Source: Streptomyces sp. WMMB 322
GTDB taxonomy: Bacteria > Actinomycetota > Actinomycetes > Streptomycetales > Streptomycetaceae
Direction of reading: 5' to 3'
Assembly: GCF_900090145.1 (NCBI RefSeq)
Contig: NZ_FMHI01000003.1
Location: 148,228 to 212,227 of the forward strand
DNA length: 64,000 bases
Shown: positions 35,675 through 43,604 of the stretch, in pieces
Position numbering within the stretch: the first letter of the stretch is position 1
How the letters are laid out: every line of letters begins with the position of its first letter
Notes under the pieces: generated by a model
Told to the model about the DNA's origin: nothing
Seen by the model: the letters and a program-made list of their open reading frames with translations, nothing else
The model's database searches: none
Made by a program: the position numbers and the translations under genes

Positions 35675-37896
35675 CCACGGCGATCGGGCAGCCGCTCGAA
35701 CGCGTCGACGGCCGCCCCAAGGTCACCGGCTCGGCGCGCTACCCCACCGAGATCCCCGCGCCCGGCACGGCACACGCCTGCGTCGTCGGAGCAGGCGTGG
35801 CCGCCGGCCGCGTCAGGTCCATCGACACCTCGGCCGCGCTGGAGGAGCCCGGTGTGCTCGCGGTGCTCACGCACGAGAACCTGCCGAGGATCGCCACCCA
35901 GCCGCCGCTCGTCCCGTCCCTCTTCGGCGGTCCCGCTCCCGGCGAGACCTTCTTCCCCATGCAGGACGATGTCGTGCACTACCGCGGCCAGCACATCGCC
36001 CTCGTCGTCGCCGACACCCATGAGCGCGCCCAGCACGCGGCCGCGCTGCTGCGCGTCGAGTACGACGAGTCCGAGCCCCTCACCACCATCGCGCAGGGCC
36101 GCGATCAGGCGTACGAGGCAGAGTCGGTCTTCGCGGGCTTCCTTCCCGGCCGGACGTCGCGCGGCGACATCGGGGCGGGGCTGGAGAAGGCAGACATCGT
36201 GGTGGAGGGGACGTTCACCTGCGCCGCCAACAACCACAATCCGCTGGAGACCTCGGGCACCACCGCGGTGTGGGACGGCGACGAGCTGCTCCTCCACGAC
36301 GGCACCCAGGGCGTCAACTCCACCCAGCTCACCGTGGGCGCACTGCTGGGCGTCCCGCTGTCGAAGATCCGCGTGATCAGCCACTACGTCGGCGGGAGCT
36401 TCGGCTCGAAAGCCATGGTCTGGCACCACCCCACGCTCGCGGCGATGGCGGCGCGGGCGGTCGGACGCCCCGTCAAGCTGTCCCTCACCCGCGAGCAGAT
36501 GTTCACCTCCTGCGGCCACCGCGAGGAGCAGGAGCAGCACATCACCCTCGGCGCCACCGACGACGGCCGGCTCACCGCACTGCGCCACCACAAGCTCTCC
36601 CCCACCTCGCATTTCGACGACTGGGCGGAGCCGTCCCTCAACTCGGCAGCGCAGATGTACGCCTGCCCCAACCACGAGGGCGTCTACCGGCTCATCCGCG
36701 CCAACACCATGACGCCCACCTTCATGCGGGGCCCCGGCGACACCTCCGGCATGTTCGCCCTCGAATGCGCCATGGACGAACTCGCGGAGAGGACCGGCCT
36801 CGATCCGATCGAGCTGCGGCTGCGCAACTTCGCCGACGTGGACCCGGCCTCCGGGAACCCCTGGTCCAGCAACGGCCTCAAGAAGTGCTACGAGCGGGGA
36901 GCCCACAGCTTCGGCTGGTACGACCGTGACCCCGGCACCCCCCGGCGCGAGGGCGACTGGCTCATCGGCACGGGCATGGCGGCCGCCGGCTACCCGGCGC
37001 CGCCTCCCGGTTCGCCGCAGCGCGCCAGGGCCCGCATCTACGCCGACGGCAGCGTCGTCGTGCAGGCCGCGACACCCGAGTTCGGCACCGGCGTCGCGAC
37101 CGTGATGGCGCAGGTCGCCGCCGACGCCCTCGGCGTCCCCGTGGAGCGCTGCCGGTTCGAGACGGGCGACACCGACTACCCCGGGATCGCCGCGGCGGTC
37201 GGCTCGGCGGGCGCCGGCATGATCAGCGCCGCCGTCCACGCCGCCGCGACGGCGCTGCGCGACCAGCTCATCGGGGAGGCCGTCGCGGACAGGGGCTCAC
37301 CGCTGCACGGGGCCGACCCCGCCGGCGTCGTCGTCGCCGACGGAACCATGAGCGCGGGCACGTCCCGCGAGCAGTACACGGAGATGCTGCTGCGCAACCA
37401 CCGCCCCGACGCCGAGGCTTCGGGCACGTGGAACCCACCGGGCATGGACACCCCCTACGGGATGCTCACCTTCGGCGCGCAGTTCGCGGAGGTCGCCGTG
37501 GACCCCGAGCTGGGGCTGGTGCGCGTGAGGCGCATGACCGGTGCCTTCGCGCCGGGCCGGGTGCTCAACTCCCGTACGGTGCGCAGCCAGCTGATGGGCG
37601 GAATGCTCTGGGGGCTGGGGCAGGCGCTTCTGGAGTCCAACCGGATGGACCCCCGTACGGGCCGCTGGGAGAACAACAGCCTCGGCGAGTATCTGGTCGC
37701 GGTGAACGCCGACGCTCCCGAGGTCACTGTCGAACTGGTCGACGTCGAGGACCGGATCGTCAATCCGCTCGGCGTGAAGGGCGTCGGCGAGATCGGGCAG
37801 GTCGGGGCGAACGCCGCCATCGCCAACGCGGTTCACCACGCGACGGGCCGCCGCATCCGCAAGATGCCGATCACGATCGAGGACATCATCCGTTGA
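35671..37896 (+). CDS. Molybdopterin-binding catalytic subunit (aldehyde/xanthine dehydrogenase family, PaoC/YagR type)
   Basis: 741 residues. It begins GQPLERVDGRPKVTGSARY and has YVGGSFGSKAMVWH, MRGPGDTSGMFALECAMDEL and EFGTGVATVMAQVAADALG. The catalytic Glu is in VKGVGEIGQVG near the C-terminus. Such enzymes hydroxylate aldehydes or N-heterocycles at a Mo=S centre. The ATG overlaps the FAD subunit stop. The stop overlaps the end of the opposing membrane-protein gene by 11 bases. Substrate not deducible; the subunit set fits aldehyde oxidoreductase best. Confidence 0.93.
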   Translation: MTTAIGQPLERVDGRPKVTGSARYPTEIPAPGTAHACVVGAGVAAGRVRSIDTSAALEEPGVLAVLTHENLPRIATQPPLVPSLFGGPAPGETFFPMQDDVVHYRGQHIALVVADTHERAQHAAALLRVEYDESEPLTTIAQGRDQAYEAESVFAGFLPGRTSRGDIGAGLEKADIVVEGTFTCAANNHNPLETSGTTAVWDGDELLLHDGTQGVNSTQLTVGALLGVPLSKIRVISHYVGGSFGSKAMVWHHPTLAAMAARAVGRPVKLSLTREQMFTSCGHREEQEQHITLGATDDGRLTALRHHKLSPTSHFDDWAEPSLNSAAQMYACPNHEGVYRLIRANTMTPTFMRGPGDTSGMFALECAMDELAERTGLDPIELRLRNFADVDPASGNPWSSNGLKKCYERGAHSFGWYDRDPGTPRREGDWLIGTGMAAAGYPAPPPGSPQRARARIYADGSVVVQAATPEFGTGVATVMAQVAADALGVPVERCRFETGDTDYPGIAAAVGSAGAGMISAAVHAAATALRDQLIGEAVADRGSPLHGADPAGVVVADGTMSAGTSREQYTEMLLRNHRPDAEASGTWNPPGMDTPYGMLTFGAQFAEVAVDPELGLVRVRRMTGAFAPGRVLNSRTVRSQLMGGMLWGLGQALLESNRMDPRTGRWENNSLGEYLVAVNADAPEVTVELVDVEDRIVNPLGVKGVGEIGQVGANAAIANAVHHATGRRIRKMPITIEDIIR

Positions 37897-38371
37897 ATCC
37901 GCCGGACTCCGCTGACCCGGCCGGCCCACCGCGGCGCCGCCGGCGCGGCGTCGTGACCATCAGCACCGCCGTGGCGACGACGGCCACGGCCTGGGAGACC
38001 AGCGCGACCAACTTGTCCCGGCTCCACGACGGTTCGTACATGTCGGGGAACGGGCCCAGCTCCCCCACGTCGGCGTACCGGTAGATCAGCAGCAGGGCGA
38101 GCCCCCCGGCGGCGACGGCGAAGGCGAAGAAGTCCGCGGGAAGCCGCCGCCACGCCAGCAGCAGCAGTGCCGCCAGCGCCCCCAGCGCGGCCTCGAGCCG
38201 GAAGAGGTCACCCTGGCTGACGGCCGCGACGACCGCGTCGTAGGCGGGTGCGAGATCCGCGTGCACATAGGCGTTGAGGGCGAGCCCGGCCGCGGCCAGC
38301 ACCCTGGCGAGGGCCCGGAGGAAGCGGTGCGAGGCGCGCGGCGGGCGCCTGTGGTCAGTGGCCACCACCAC
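37886..38371 (-). CDS. Small membrane protein, four predicted transmembrane helices
   Basis: 161 residues of unknown function. Hydrophobic spans lie at about 22-40, 58-75, 80-98 and 122-140 (FLRALARVLAAAGLALNAYV, then the GALAALLLLAWRR and FAFAVAAGGLALLLIYRYAD regions). It ends in an Arg-rich tail (PRRRRRGG). The start is one of three consecutive GTG codons at 38371, 38368 or 38365 behind GGGAGGG. Its start overlaps the end of a tiny secreted-peptide gene, so the pair is translationally coupled. No family name recalled with certainty. Confidence 0.7.
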   Translation of the reverse strand: MVVATDHRRPPRASHRFLRALARVLAAAGLALNAYVHADLAPAYDAVVAAVSQGDLFRLEAALGALAALLLLAWRRLPADFFAFAVAAGGLALLLIYRYADVGELGPFPDMYEPSWSRDKLVALVSQAVAVVATAVLMVTTPRRRRRGGPAGSAESGGFNG

Positions 38372-38495
38372 CGCCCTCCCTGGACTTCCCGGCCGGGACG
38401 GTGGCCGCTCGTTCGGGCGCGGGCCCGGCGCCGCCGAGGAGGAGCAGCGAGGCGGCGGCCCCGGCGGCCGCCGCCCTCCTGACGCCGTTTCTCAT
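38355..38495 (-). CDS. 46-residue exported peptide overlapping the membrane-protein gene
   Basis: ATG at 38495 with GGAGG 8 bases upstream, stop at 38355. The peptide starts MRNGVRRAAAAGAAASLLLL (basic end plus hydrophobic core, a signal-peptide pattern), continues to a GPAPERAATVPAG region and ends GGGGGH. Its last 17 bases overlap the start of the membrane protein in another frame. No known domain. The coupling and the clean ribosome-binding site support a real gene. Confidence 0.6.
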   Translation of the reverse strand: MRNGVRRAAAAGAAASLLLLGGAGPAPERAATVPAGKSREGGGGGH

Positions 38496-38624
38496 CTCGG
38501 GCCTCCTCTGCGCGGACCGTCCTCCTCACTAGAGCCCAGGCGTTCCGGGGCCGCCATTCCGCGCGGTCCGTTCTATGTACGCCCCCGCCCGCTCCCTCGC
38601 ACGGCCCGCTGCCATCTTCTGCAC

Positions 38625-38643
38625 TTAGGTAAGCCTTGCTTAA
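38625..38643. promoter_or_regulatory. Iron-box-like site (DmdR/IdeR type) upstream of efeO
   Basis: TTAGGTAAGCCTTGCTTAA agrees with the iron-box consensus TTAGGTTAGGCTAACCTAA at 14 of 19 positions and lies 63 bases before the efeO start. Iron-dependent repression of efeOBU would fit the function of the operon. Confidence 0.72.
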
Positions 38644-38706
38644 GCAGATCGGCGCACACCGCCACCGTCGTCCGCACATCCGCCCGTCAGCCCACCGGGA
38701 GTCCAC

Positions 38707-39846
38707 ATGTCCGCTCTCGCCCGAAACCGAACTCTCATAGCGGGTGCGGCAGTGCCTTTGCTGGCCGCCGCCGCACTGACCGGCTGCGCGGAGAAGTCGA
38801 AGGCAGGCGGGCACGGCGGGGTACGGGTCACCGCCGACGACTCGGCGTGCAAGGTCTCGGACGACACCTTCCCCGCGGGGCACCTGAAGCTCCACGTGGA
38901 GAACAAGGGCAGCAAGGTCACCGAGGTCTACGTCTACGCACCCGGCGACCGCATCGTCACCGAGCGGGAGAACATCGGCCCCGGCACCAAGGCCGAGATC
39001 ACCACCGAGGTCGAGCCCGGCAAGTACGAGATCGCCTGCAAGCCCGGTATGAAGGGCGACGGCATCCGCCAGAAGGTGACGGCCGGCGGGAAGGGAGCGA
39101 AGGCCGAGCGCAACCCGAAGCTCGACTCCGCCGTCTCCGAGTACCGCAGGTACGTGCAGAAGCAGGCCGACGAAACGATCCCCGCCGCGCAGAAGTTCGC
39201 GGACGCGGTCGAGGACGGAGACGTCGAGGGCGCCAAGAAGGAGTATGCGGTCTCCCGCATCGGCTGGGAGCGCACCGAGCCGGTGGCGGAGTCCTTCGGC
39301 GACATCGACCCGAAGGTCGACGTGCGCGAGGACGGCCTCGAGGAGGGCCAGAAGTGGACGGGCTGGCACAGGCTCGAGAAGTCCCCCTGGGAGAAGAAGA
39401 AGATCTCGGCGGAGGACAAGAAGCTCGCCGGCCGCCTGATGAAGGACCTGAAGGACTGGCGGAAGCGCGTCGGCAAGGCCGAGATCACCCCCACGAGCAT
39501 GGCCAACGGCGCCAAGGAACTCCTCGACGAGGTGGCCACCGGAAAGGTCACCGGCGAGGAGGAGCGCTACAGCCACACGGACCTGGTCGACTTCCAGGCG
39601 AACGTCGAGGGCGCCGAGAAAGCGTACGAACTGCTCAGGCCGGTGACCGCCAAGAAGGACGCGCAACTGGCGAAGGACCTGGACAAGCAGTTCGAGGCGA
39701 TCGGGAAGCTGCTGGACGAGCACCGCGAGGGCGACGGGTTCGTCTCGTACGACAAGGTCGGCAAGAGCGAACGCAAGAAGCTCTCGGACGGTGTGAACGC
39801 GCTGGCCGAACCGCTTTCGCGGCTCGCCGCCACCGTCGTGGCGTGA
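38707..39846 (+). CDS. efeO: Iron uptake lipoprotein EfeO
   Basis: Periplasmic-side/cell-surface component of the EfeUOB ferrous iron system, 379 residues. Signal peptide with lipobox LTGC (Cys near residue 27), an N-terminal cupredoxin-like domain (about 38-125; ITTEVEPGKYEIACKPGM), then a helical M75/imelysin domain with SRIGWERTEPVAESF and the HxxE iron motif in GWHRLEKSPWE. The ATG at 38707 has GGGAG upstream. First gene of efeO-efeB-efeU, with an iron box in its promoter. Confidence 0.95.
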   Translation: MSALARNRTLIAGAAVPLLAAAALTGCAEKSKAGGHGGVRVTADDSACKVSDDTFPAGHLKLHVENKGSKVTEVYVYAPGDRIVTERENIGPGTKAEITTEVEPGKYEIACKPGMKGDGIRQKVTAGGKGAKAERNPKLDSAVSEYRRYVQKQADETIPAAQKFADAVEDGDVEGAKKEYAVSRIGWERTEPVAESFGDIDPKVDVREDGLEEGQKWTGWHRLEKSPWEKKKISAEDKKLAGRLMKDLKDWRKRVGKAEITPTSMANGAKELLDEVATGKVTGEEERYSHTDLVDFQANVEGAEKAYELLRPVTAKKDAQLAKDLDKQFEAIGKLLDEHREGDGFVSYDKVGKSERKKLSDGVNALAEPLSRLAATVVA

Positions 39847-39856
39847 GGGGCGGACA

Positions 39857-41275
39857 GTGACAGCTGAAGCGGAACACTCCGGCGACGCGAAGTCCCGCCG
39901 TGACACCGGGGACCGGCACGGCGGACAGAGCCTGGAACAGAACGGGGAACAGGCCCGCGAACAGGCCGGGGAGCAGACCCGCGAGCAGTCCGGGGAACGG
40001 CCGGGCTCCGGCGGTGCTGAGCGGCGCAGGGCGCACCCGGGGCGCCGCGCGCTGCTCGGCTGGGGCGGCGCCGGCCTGGCCGTCGGCGCGGCCACGGCGG
40101 GAGGCACGGCTGCGGCGCTGGGCTACGGGAGCGGCGCCGAGTCCGTCGCCGCGGACTCCGCCGGTGCCGTGCCCTTCCACGGTGAGCACCAGGCGGGCAT
40201 CGCCACCCCGGTGCAGGACCGGCTGCACTTCGCCGCCTTCGACGTCGTCACCGACGACCGCGCCGCGCTGATCGACCTGCTCCAGAAGTGGACGCGGGCG
40301 GCGGCCCGGATGACGGCGGGCGAGACGGTCGGCACGGGTGCGGTCGGCGGGCCGGCCCAGGCACCGCCCGACGACACGGGCGAGGCGCTGGGCCTCAAGC
40401 CCTCACGGCTCACGCTCACATTCGGCGTCGGCCCGTCCCCCTTCGAGAACGACAAGGGCGAGGACCGCTTCGGCATCAAGAAGAAGCGGCCGGCCGCCCT
40501 GCCGGACCTGCCCCACTTCCCCGGCGACGCCCTGGACGAGAAGCGCAGCGGCGGCGACCTGTGCGTGCAGGCCTGCGCGGACGACCCGCAGGTCGCGGTC
40601 CACGCCATCCGCAATCTGGCACGCATCGGCTTCGGCAAGGTGTCGGTGCGCTGGTCGCAGCTCGGCTTCGGCAAGACCTCCTCCACGACACCGTCCGCGC
40701 AGACGCCGCGCAACCTCTTCGGCTTCAAGGACGGCACCCGCAACATCTCCGGCGACGACACGGCGGCGCTGAAGCGTCATGTGTGGGCGGGGAAGAAGGA
40801 CGGCGCCGAGTGGATGGCGGGCGGCTCCTACCTCGTGGCGCGCCGTATCCGCATGAACATCGAGATCTGGGACCGTACTCCGCTGGCCGAGCAGGAGATG
40901 ATCATCGGCCGCAGCAAGGGGGAGGGCGCCCCGGCGGGCCGCCGCCACGAGCGCGACCCGGTGAAGCTGTCGGCCATGCCTCCCGCGTCGCACGTGAAGC
41001 TGGCGCACCCGGAGTCCAACGACGGCATCCGTATCCTGCGCCGCGGCTACAACTTCACCGACGGCACGGACGGGCTGGGCCGGCTGGAGGCGGGGCTGTT
41101 CTTCATCGCCTACCAGCGGGACGTACGGCAGAGCTTCATTCCCTTGCAGCTCCAGCTCGCGCGGAAGGACATCGACCTCAACGAGTACATCCAGCACGTG
41201 GGTTCAGCGGTGTTCGCGGTACCGCCCGGTGTCCGTGACTCCGGCGACTGGTGGGCCCGGCAGCTCTTCTCCTGA
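39857..41275 (+). CDS. efeB: Iron uptake peroxidase EfeB (DyP type, Tat exported)
   Basis: Heme peroxidase of the dye-decolourising type that accompanies EfeU/EfeO, 472 residues. The N-terminus has an unusually long Gln/Glu/Gly-rich leader, then a twin-arginine signal (GRRALLGWGGAGLAVG) about residues 55-75. The DyP motif GFKDGTRNISGDD (distal Asp) is near residue 290, and YNFTDGTDGLGRLEAGLFF lies towards the end. The GTG at 39857 is 10 bases after the efeO stop. Proposed role: oxidation of ferrous iron or heme at the cell surface for import by EfeU. Confidence 0.94.
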   Translation: MTAEAEHSGDAKSRRDTGDRHGGQSLEQNGEQAREQAGEQTREQSGERPGSGGAERRRAHPGRRALLGWGGAGLAVGAATAGGTAAALGYGSGAESVAADSAGAVPFHGEHQAGIATPVQDRLHFAAFDVVTDDRAALIDLLQKWTRAAARMTAGETVGTGAVGGPAQAPPDDTGEALGLKPSRLTLTFGVGPSPFENDKGEDRFGIKKKRPAALPDLPHFPGDALDEKRSGGDLCVQACADDPQVAVHAIRNLARIGFGKVSVRWSQLGFGKTSSTTPSAQTPRNLFGFKDGTRNISGDDTAALKRHVWAGKKDGAEWMAGGSYLVARRIRMNIEIWDRTPLAEQEMIIGRSKGEGAPAGRRHERDPVKLSAMPPASHVKLAHPESNDGIRILRRGYNFTDGTDGLGRLEAGLFFIAYQRDVRQSFIPLQLQLARKDIDLNEYIQHVGSAVFAVPPGVRDSGDWWARQLFS

Positions 41276-41299
41276 CCCCGCACCCGGAAGGATGACGGC

Positions 41300-42172
41300 G
41301 TGTTCGGCAATTACTTGATCGGCCTGCGCGAGGGGCTCGAAGCCAGCCTCGTCGTGTGCATCCTCGTCGCGTACCTCGTCAAGACCGACAACCGTGCGAA
41401 GCTGCCGCCCGTCTGGGCCGGGGTGGGCATCGCCGTCGCGGTCAGCCTGGCCTTCGGCGCGGGTCTCCAATTCGGCACGCAGGAACTGACGTTCACCGCT
41501 CAGGAAGCGATCGGCGGCTCGCTCTCCATCGCCGCGGTGGCCCTGGTGACGTGGATGGTCTTCTGGATGCGGCGGACCGCCCGGCATCTGAAGGCGGAGC
41601 TGGAGGGCAAGCTCGACGCGGCTCTCGCCATGGGCAGGGGCGCCCTGGTGGCGACGGCGTTCCTCGCCGTCGGGCGCGAGGGCATCGAGACGTCCCTGTT
41701 CGTGTGGAGGTCGGTGGACGCCGCCGGTGACGGCGTCCGTCCGCTGGTGGGCGCACTGCTGGGCATCGTCACCGCGATCGTGATGGGCTGGCTGTTCTAC
41801 CGGGGAGCCCTTCGGATCAACCTGGCCCGGTTCTTCACATGGACGGGCGGCCTGCTGATCGTCGTGGCGGCGGGCGTCCTCGCCTACGGGGTGCACGACC
41901 TTCAGGAGGCGCGGTTCCTCGGCGGCCTGGAGAACAAGGCGTTCGACGTCAGCTCCGCGGTGCCCGTCGACAGTTGGTACGGCATCCTGCTCAAGGGCAC
42001 GGTCAACTTCCAGCCGGACCCGACCGTCGTCCAGGCATGGGTGTGGGTGCTCTACACGGTTCCCGTCCTCTTCCTGTTCCTGCGCCGCCCCAAGCCGCCG
42101 CGGCAACAGGGGTCCGGAGGCTCCGGGGAACGCGCCACGGAAGAATCCGGCCAACAGACGCCGGTGCGCTGA
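41300..42172 (+). CDS. efeU: Ferrous iron permease EfeU (FTR1 family)
   Basis: Membrane permease, 290 residues with about seven spans. The two Fe-binding REGxE motifs are present: LREGLEA near residue 10 and GREGIET near residue 127. The C-terminus is a hydrophilic Gly/Gln-rich tail. The GTG at 41300 follows GGAAGGA. Last gene of the efe operon; a strong stem-loop lies 100 bases beyond the stop. Confidence 0.95.
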   Translation: MFGNYLIGLREGLEASLVVCILVAYLVKTDNRAKLPPVWAGVGIAVAVSLAFGAGLQFGTQELTFTAQEAIGGSLSIAAVALVTWMVFWMRRTARHLKAELEGKLDAALAMGRGALVATAFLAVGREGIETSLFVWRSVDAAGDGVRPLVGALLGIVTAIVMGWLFYRGALRINLARFFTWTGGLLIVVAAGVLAYGVHDLQEARFLGGLENKAFDVSSAVPVDSWYGILLKGTVNFQPDPTVVQAWVWVLYTVPVLFLFLRRPKPPRQQGSGGSGERATEESGQQTPVR

Positions 42173-42758
42173 CTGTTCGCGGCACCTCCGGGGCCGACCG
42201 TTCACGAGGCCGTGCGACCGCCGGCACCCGCAGCGCCCACGTGCCCTCACTGCAGGGGGACTTGCACCGGCGCGGCTCCCCGCCTTCGCAGTCCGCGCGG
42301 GGAGCCCGTACACACGGGCCCCCGCGCCGCACCCGAACCTGAACCCCCCGCCCGCCTTGCCTGCCCCGCCCGGCCCGGCCCGCATGCCGAAGCCTCGTCC
42401 GAGGGCGCCGGTTCGCCACCGGTGCCGCCCCCTCCCCGGCGGCGAACCGCGGGCCGCCGCATACCCGGCGGTCCGATCCGGATTGCCGACGCCTTCCCGG
42501 GGAATGACGTCACCGCCACGACCGATTCTTCGATCTTCACAAATGCGGAACGAGGCGGCTTTGGCGGGTTTCAGTGGTATTGACAAGTGAAACCTCAAGG
42601 CCACCTCAAAATGTCTTCTCCAAATCGGTCATAAGTACAGAAGCACGCCCCACTCGGGCGGTTGAACGGCTCGTGGACCATTGACCACGGCCGTTGCGGC
42701 ATGGAACTCTACGGCCGTCGGGCGACAACCGTGAAGCCGAAGCGGGGGCTTTGTCGAA
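42173..42758. other. Long intergenic region between efeU and the LuxR regulator
   Basis: No gene recognised in 586 bases. The first part holds a terminator-like hairpin (42274-42306). The last 230 bases are distinctly poorer in GC and contain TTGACA (42580-42585), a possible -35 hexamer, without a convincing -10 at normal spacing. This part probably carries the promoter of the regulator gene. Confidence 0.5.
42274..42306 (+). terminator. Stem-loop after the efe operon
   Basis: GGCTCCCCGC (42274-42283) pairs perfectly with GCGGGGAGCC (42297-42306) around a 13-base loop, about 100 bases downstream of efeU. Confidence 0.6.
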
Positions 42759-43424
42759 ATGCACACTCGAATTGTGATCGGCGACGAAAGACGTCTTTAC
42801 TCGGAAGCCATCGCGGCGACACTCAATCTTGTCCAGGATTTCGAAGTGGTCGCGACCGTGAACAGCCGCGACGAAATAGTTCCCACTGTTCTGCGCAAGC
42901 TTCCCATGGTGACCGTGCTGGGCACCAACACCACCGCACGTAATGGTCGTTGCCTGACCGACGAGTTGCGGGCGGCCATCCCCCGGTGCCGGATCGCCGT
43001 CATAGGCACCACTCCCGGCTCCCCCGCCAAAAGGCAGGAGGCAGCCGCACCGGGATTACTGAGTGTCGTGCCCGACAACGCGGCCCTGCCGCAACTGGTG
43101 AATGCCATACGTGGACTCGTGGTGAACAACACGGGTGTTCCCGCGGGCGCTCCCGCCAATTCCGGCGGAACACCTCAGCATGCCGGAAGCCCGATGGACG
43201 CGGCTCTTATCCGCCAGCCCGGGTGCAGCGGCAGATCACTCAGCACCAGGGAAAAGGAAGTCCTCCGGCTCACCGCGGGCGGAGCCCCCGTACGGGAAAT
43301 CGCCGCGGAACTCTTCCTCTCCCCCGGCACGGTACGGAACGTCACTTCCAGCGCCATCAAGAAGCTGGGCGGCAGGAACCGTTTCGACGCCGCGTGCATC
43401 GCGAGCAAGCGCGGCTGGCTCTGA
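42759..43424 (+). CDS. LuxR/NarL-type regulator with degenerate receiver domain and a TTA codon
   Basis: 221 residues. Residues 1-120 resemble a response-regulator receiver (RIVIGDERRLYSEAIAATL), but the segment after the third strand reads VTVLGTNTT where a phospho-acceptor Asp is expected, so it is probably phosphorylation-independent. Residues about 155-215 form a LuxR helix-turn-helix (LSTREKEVLRLTAGGAPVRE, then LSPGTVRNVTSSAIKKLGGR). Leu100 is encoded by TTA (43056-43058), rare in Streptomyces and decoded by the bldA tRNA, suggesting developmental timing. The ATG at 42759 has only a weak ribosome-binding site. It lies 180 bases upstream of the GH92 gene and could control it. Confidence 0.85.
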   Translation: MHTRIVIGDERRLYSEAIAATLNLVQDFEVVATVNSRDEIVPTVLRKLPMVTVLGTNTTARNGRCLTDELRAAIPRCRIAVIGTTPGSPAKRQEAAAPGLLSVVPDNAALPQLVNAIRGLVVNNTGVPAGAPANSGGTPQHAGSPMDAALIRQPGCSGRSLSTREKEVLRLTAGGAPVREIAAELFLSPGTVRNVTSSAIKKLGGRNRFDAACIASKRGWL

Positions 43425-43569
43425 ACTTCCGGGCGGCCGGGCCGTGCAGCTTTCCGGCCGGGCCGTCCGGATTCCAACCGTCAACCGTCAACCAGGCATC
43501 AACCGTGACCAAGCGCACCCTTGACATCACCGTGCGCACCGACATTACTGGTTCTCTGCGCCATCAGTG

Positions 43570-43581
43570 GACAACGATGTC
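43570..43581. promoter_or_regulatory. Palindromic operator candidate upstream of the GH92 gene
   Basis: GACAACGATGTC (half-sites GACAAC and GACATC) lies 24 bases before the GTG start. The centre CG and half-site type resemble LacI-family operators. The responsible regulator is not known, and the motif differs from the TGTATGC sites. Confidence 0.45.
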
Positions 43582-43604
43582 AAGTATTCCCGGGGAGCGG
43601 CCTC

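Noticed and set aside
42662..42943. Separate 93-residue gene overlapping the start of the LuxR regulator
   Set aside because: No ribosome-binding site, and composition and overlap indicate an out-of-frame shadow of the regulator.
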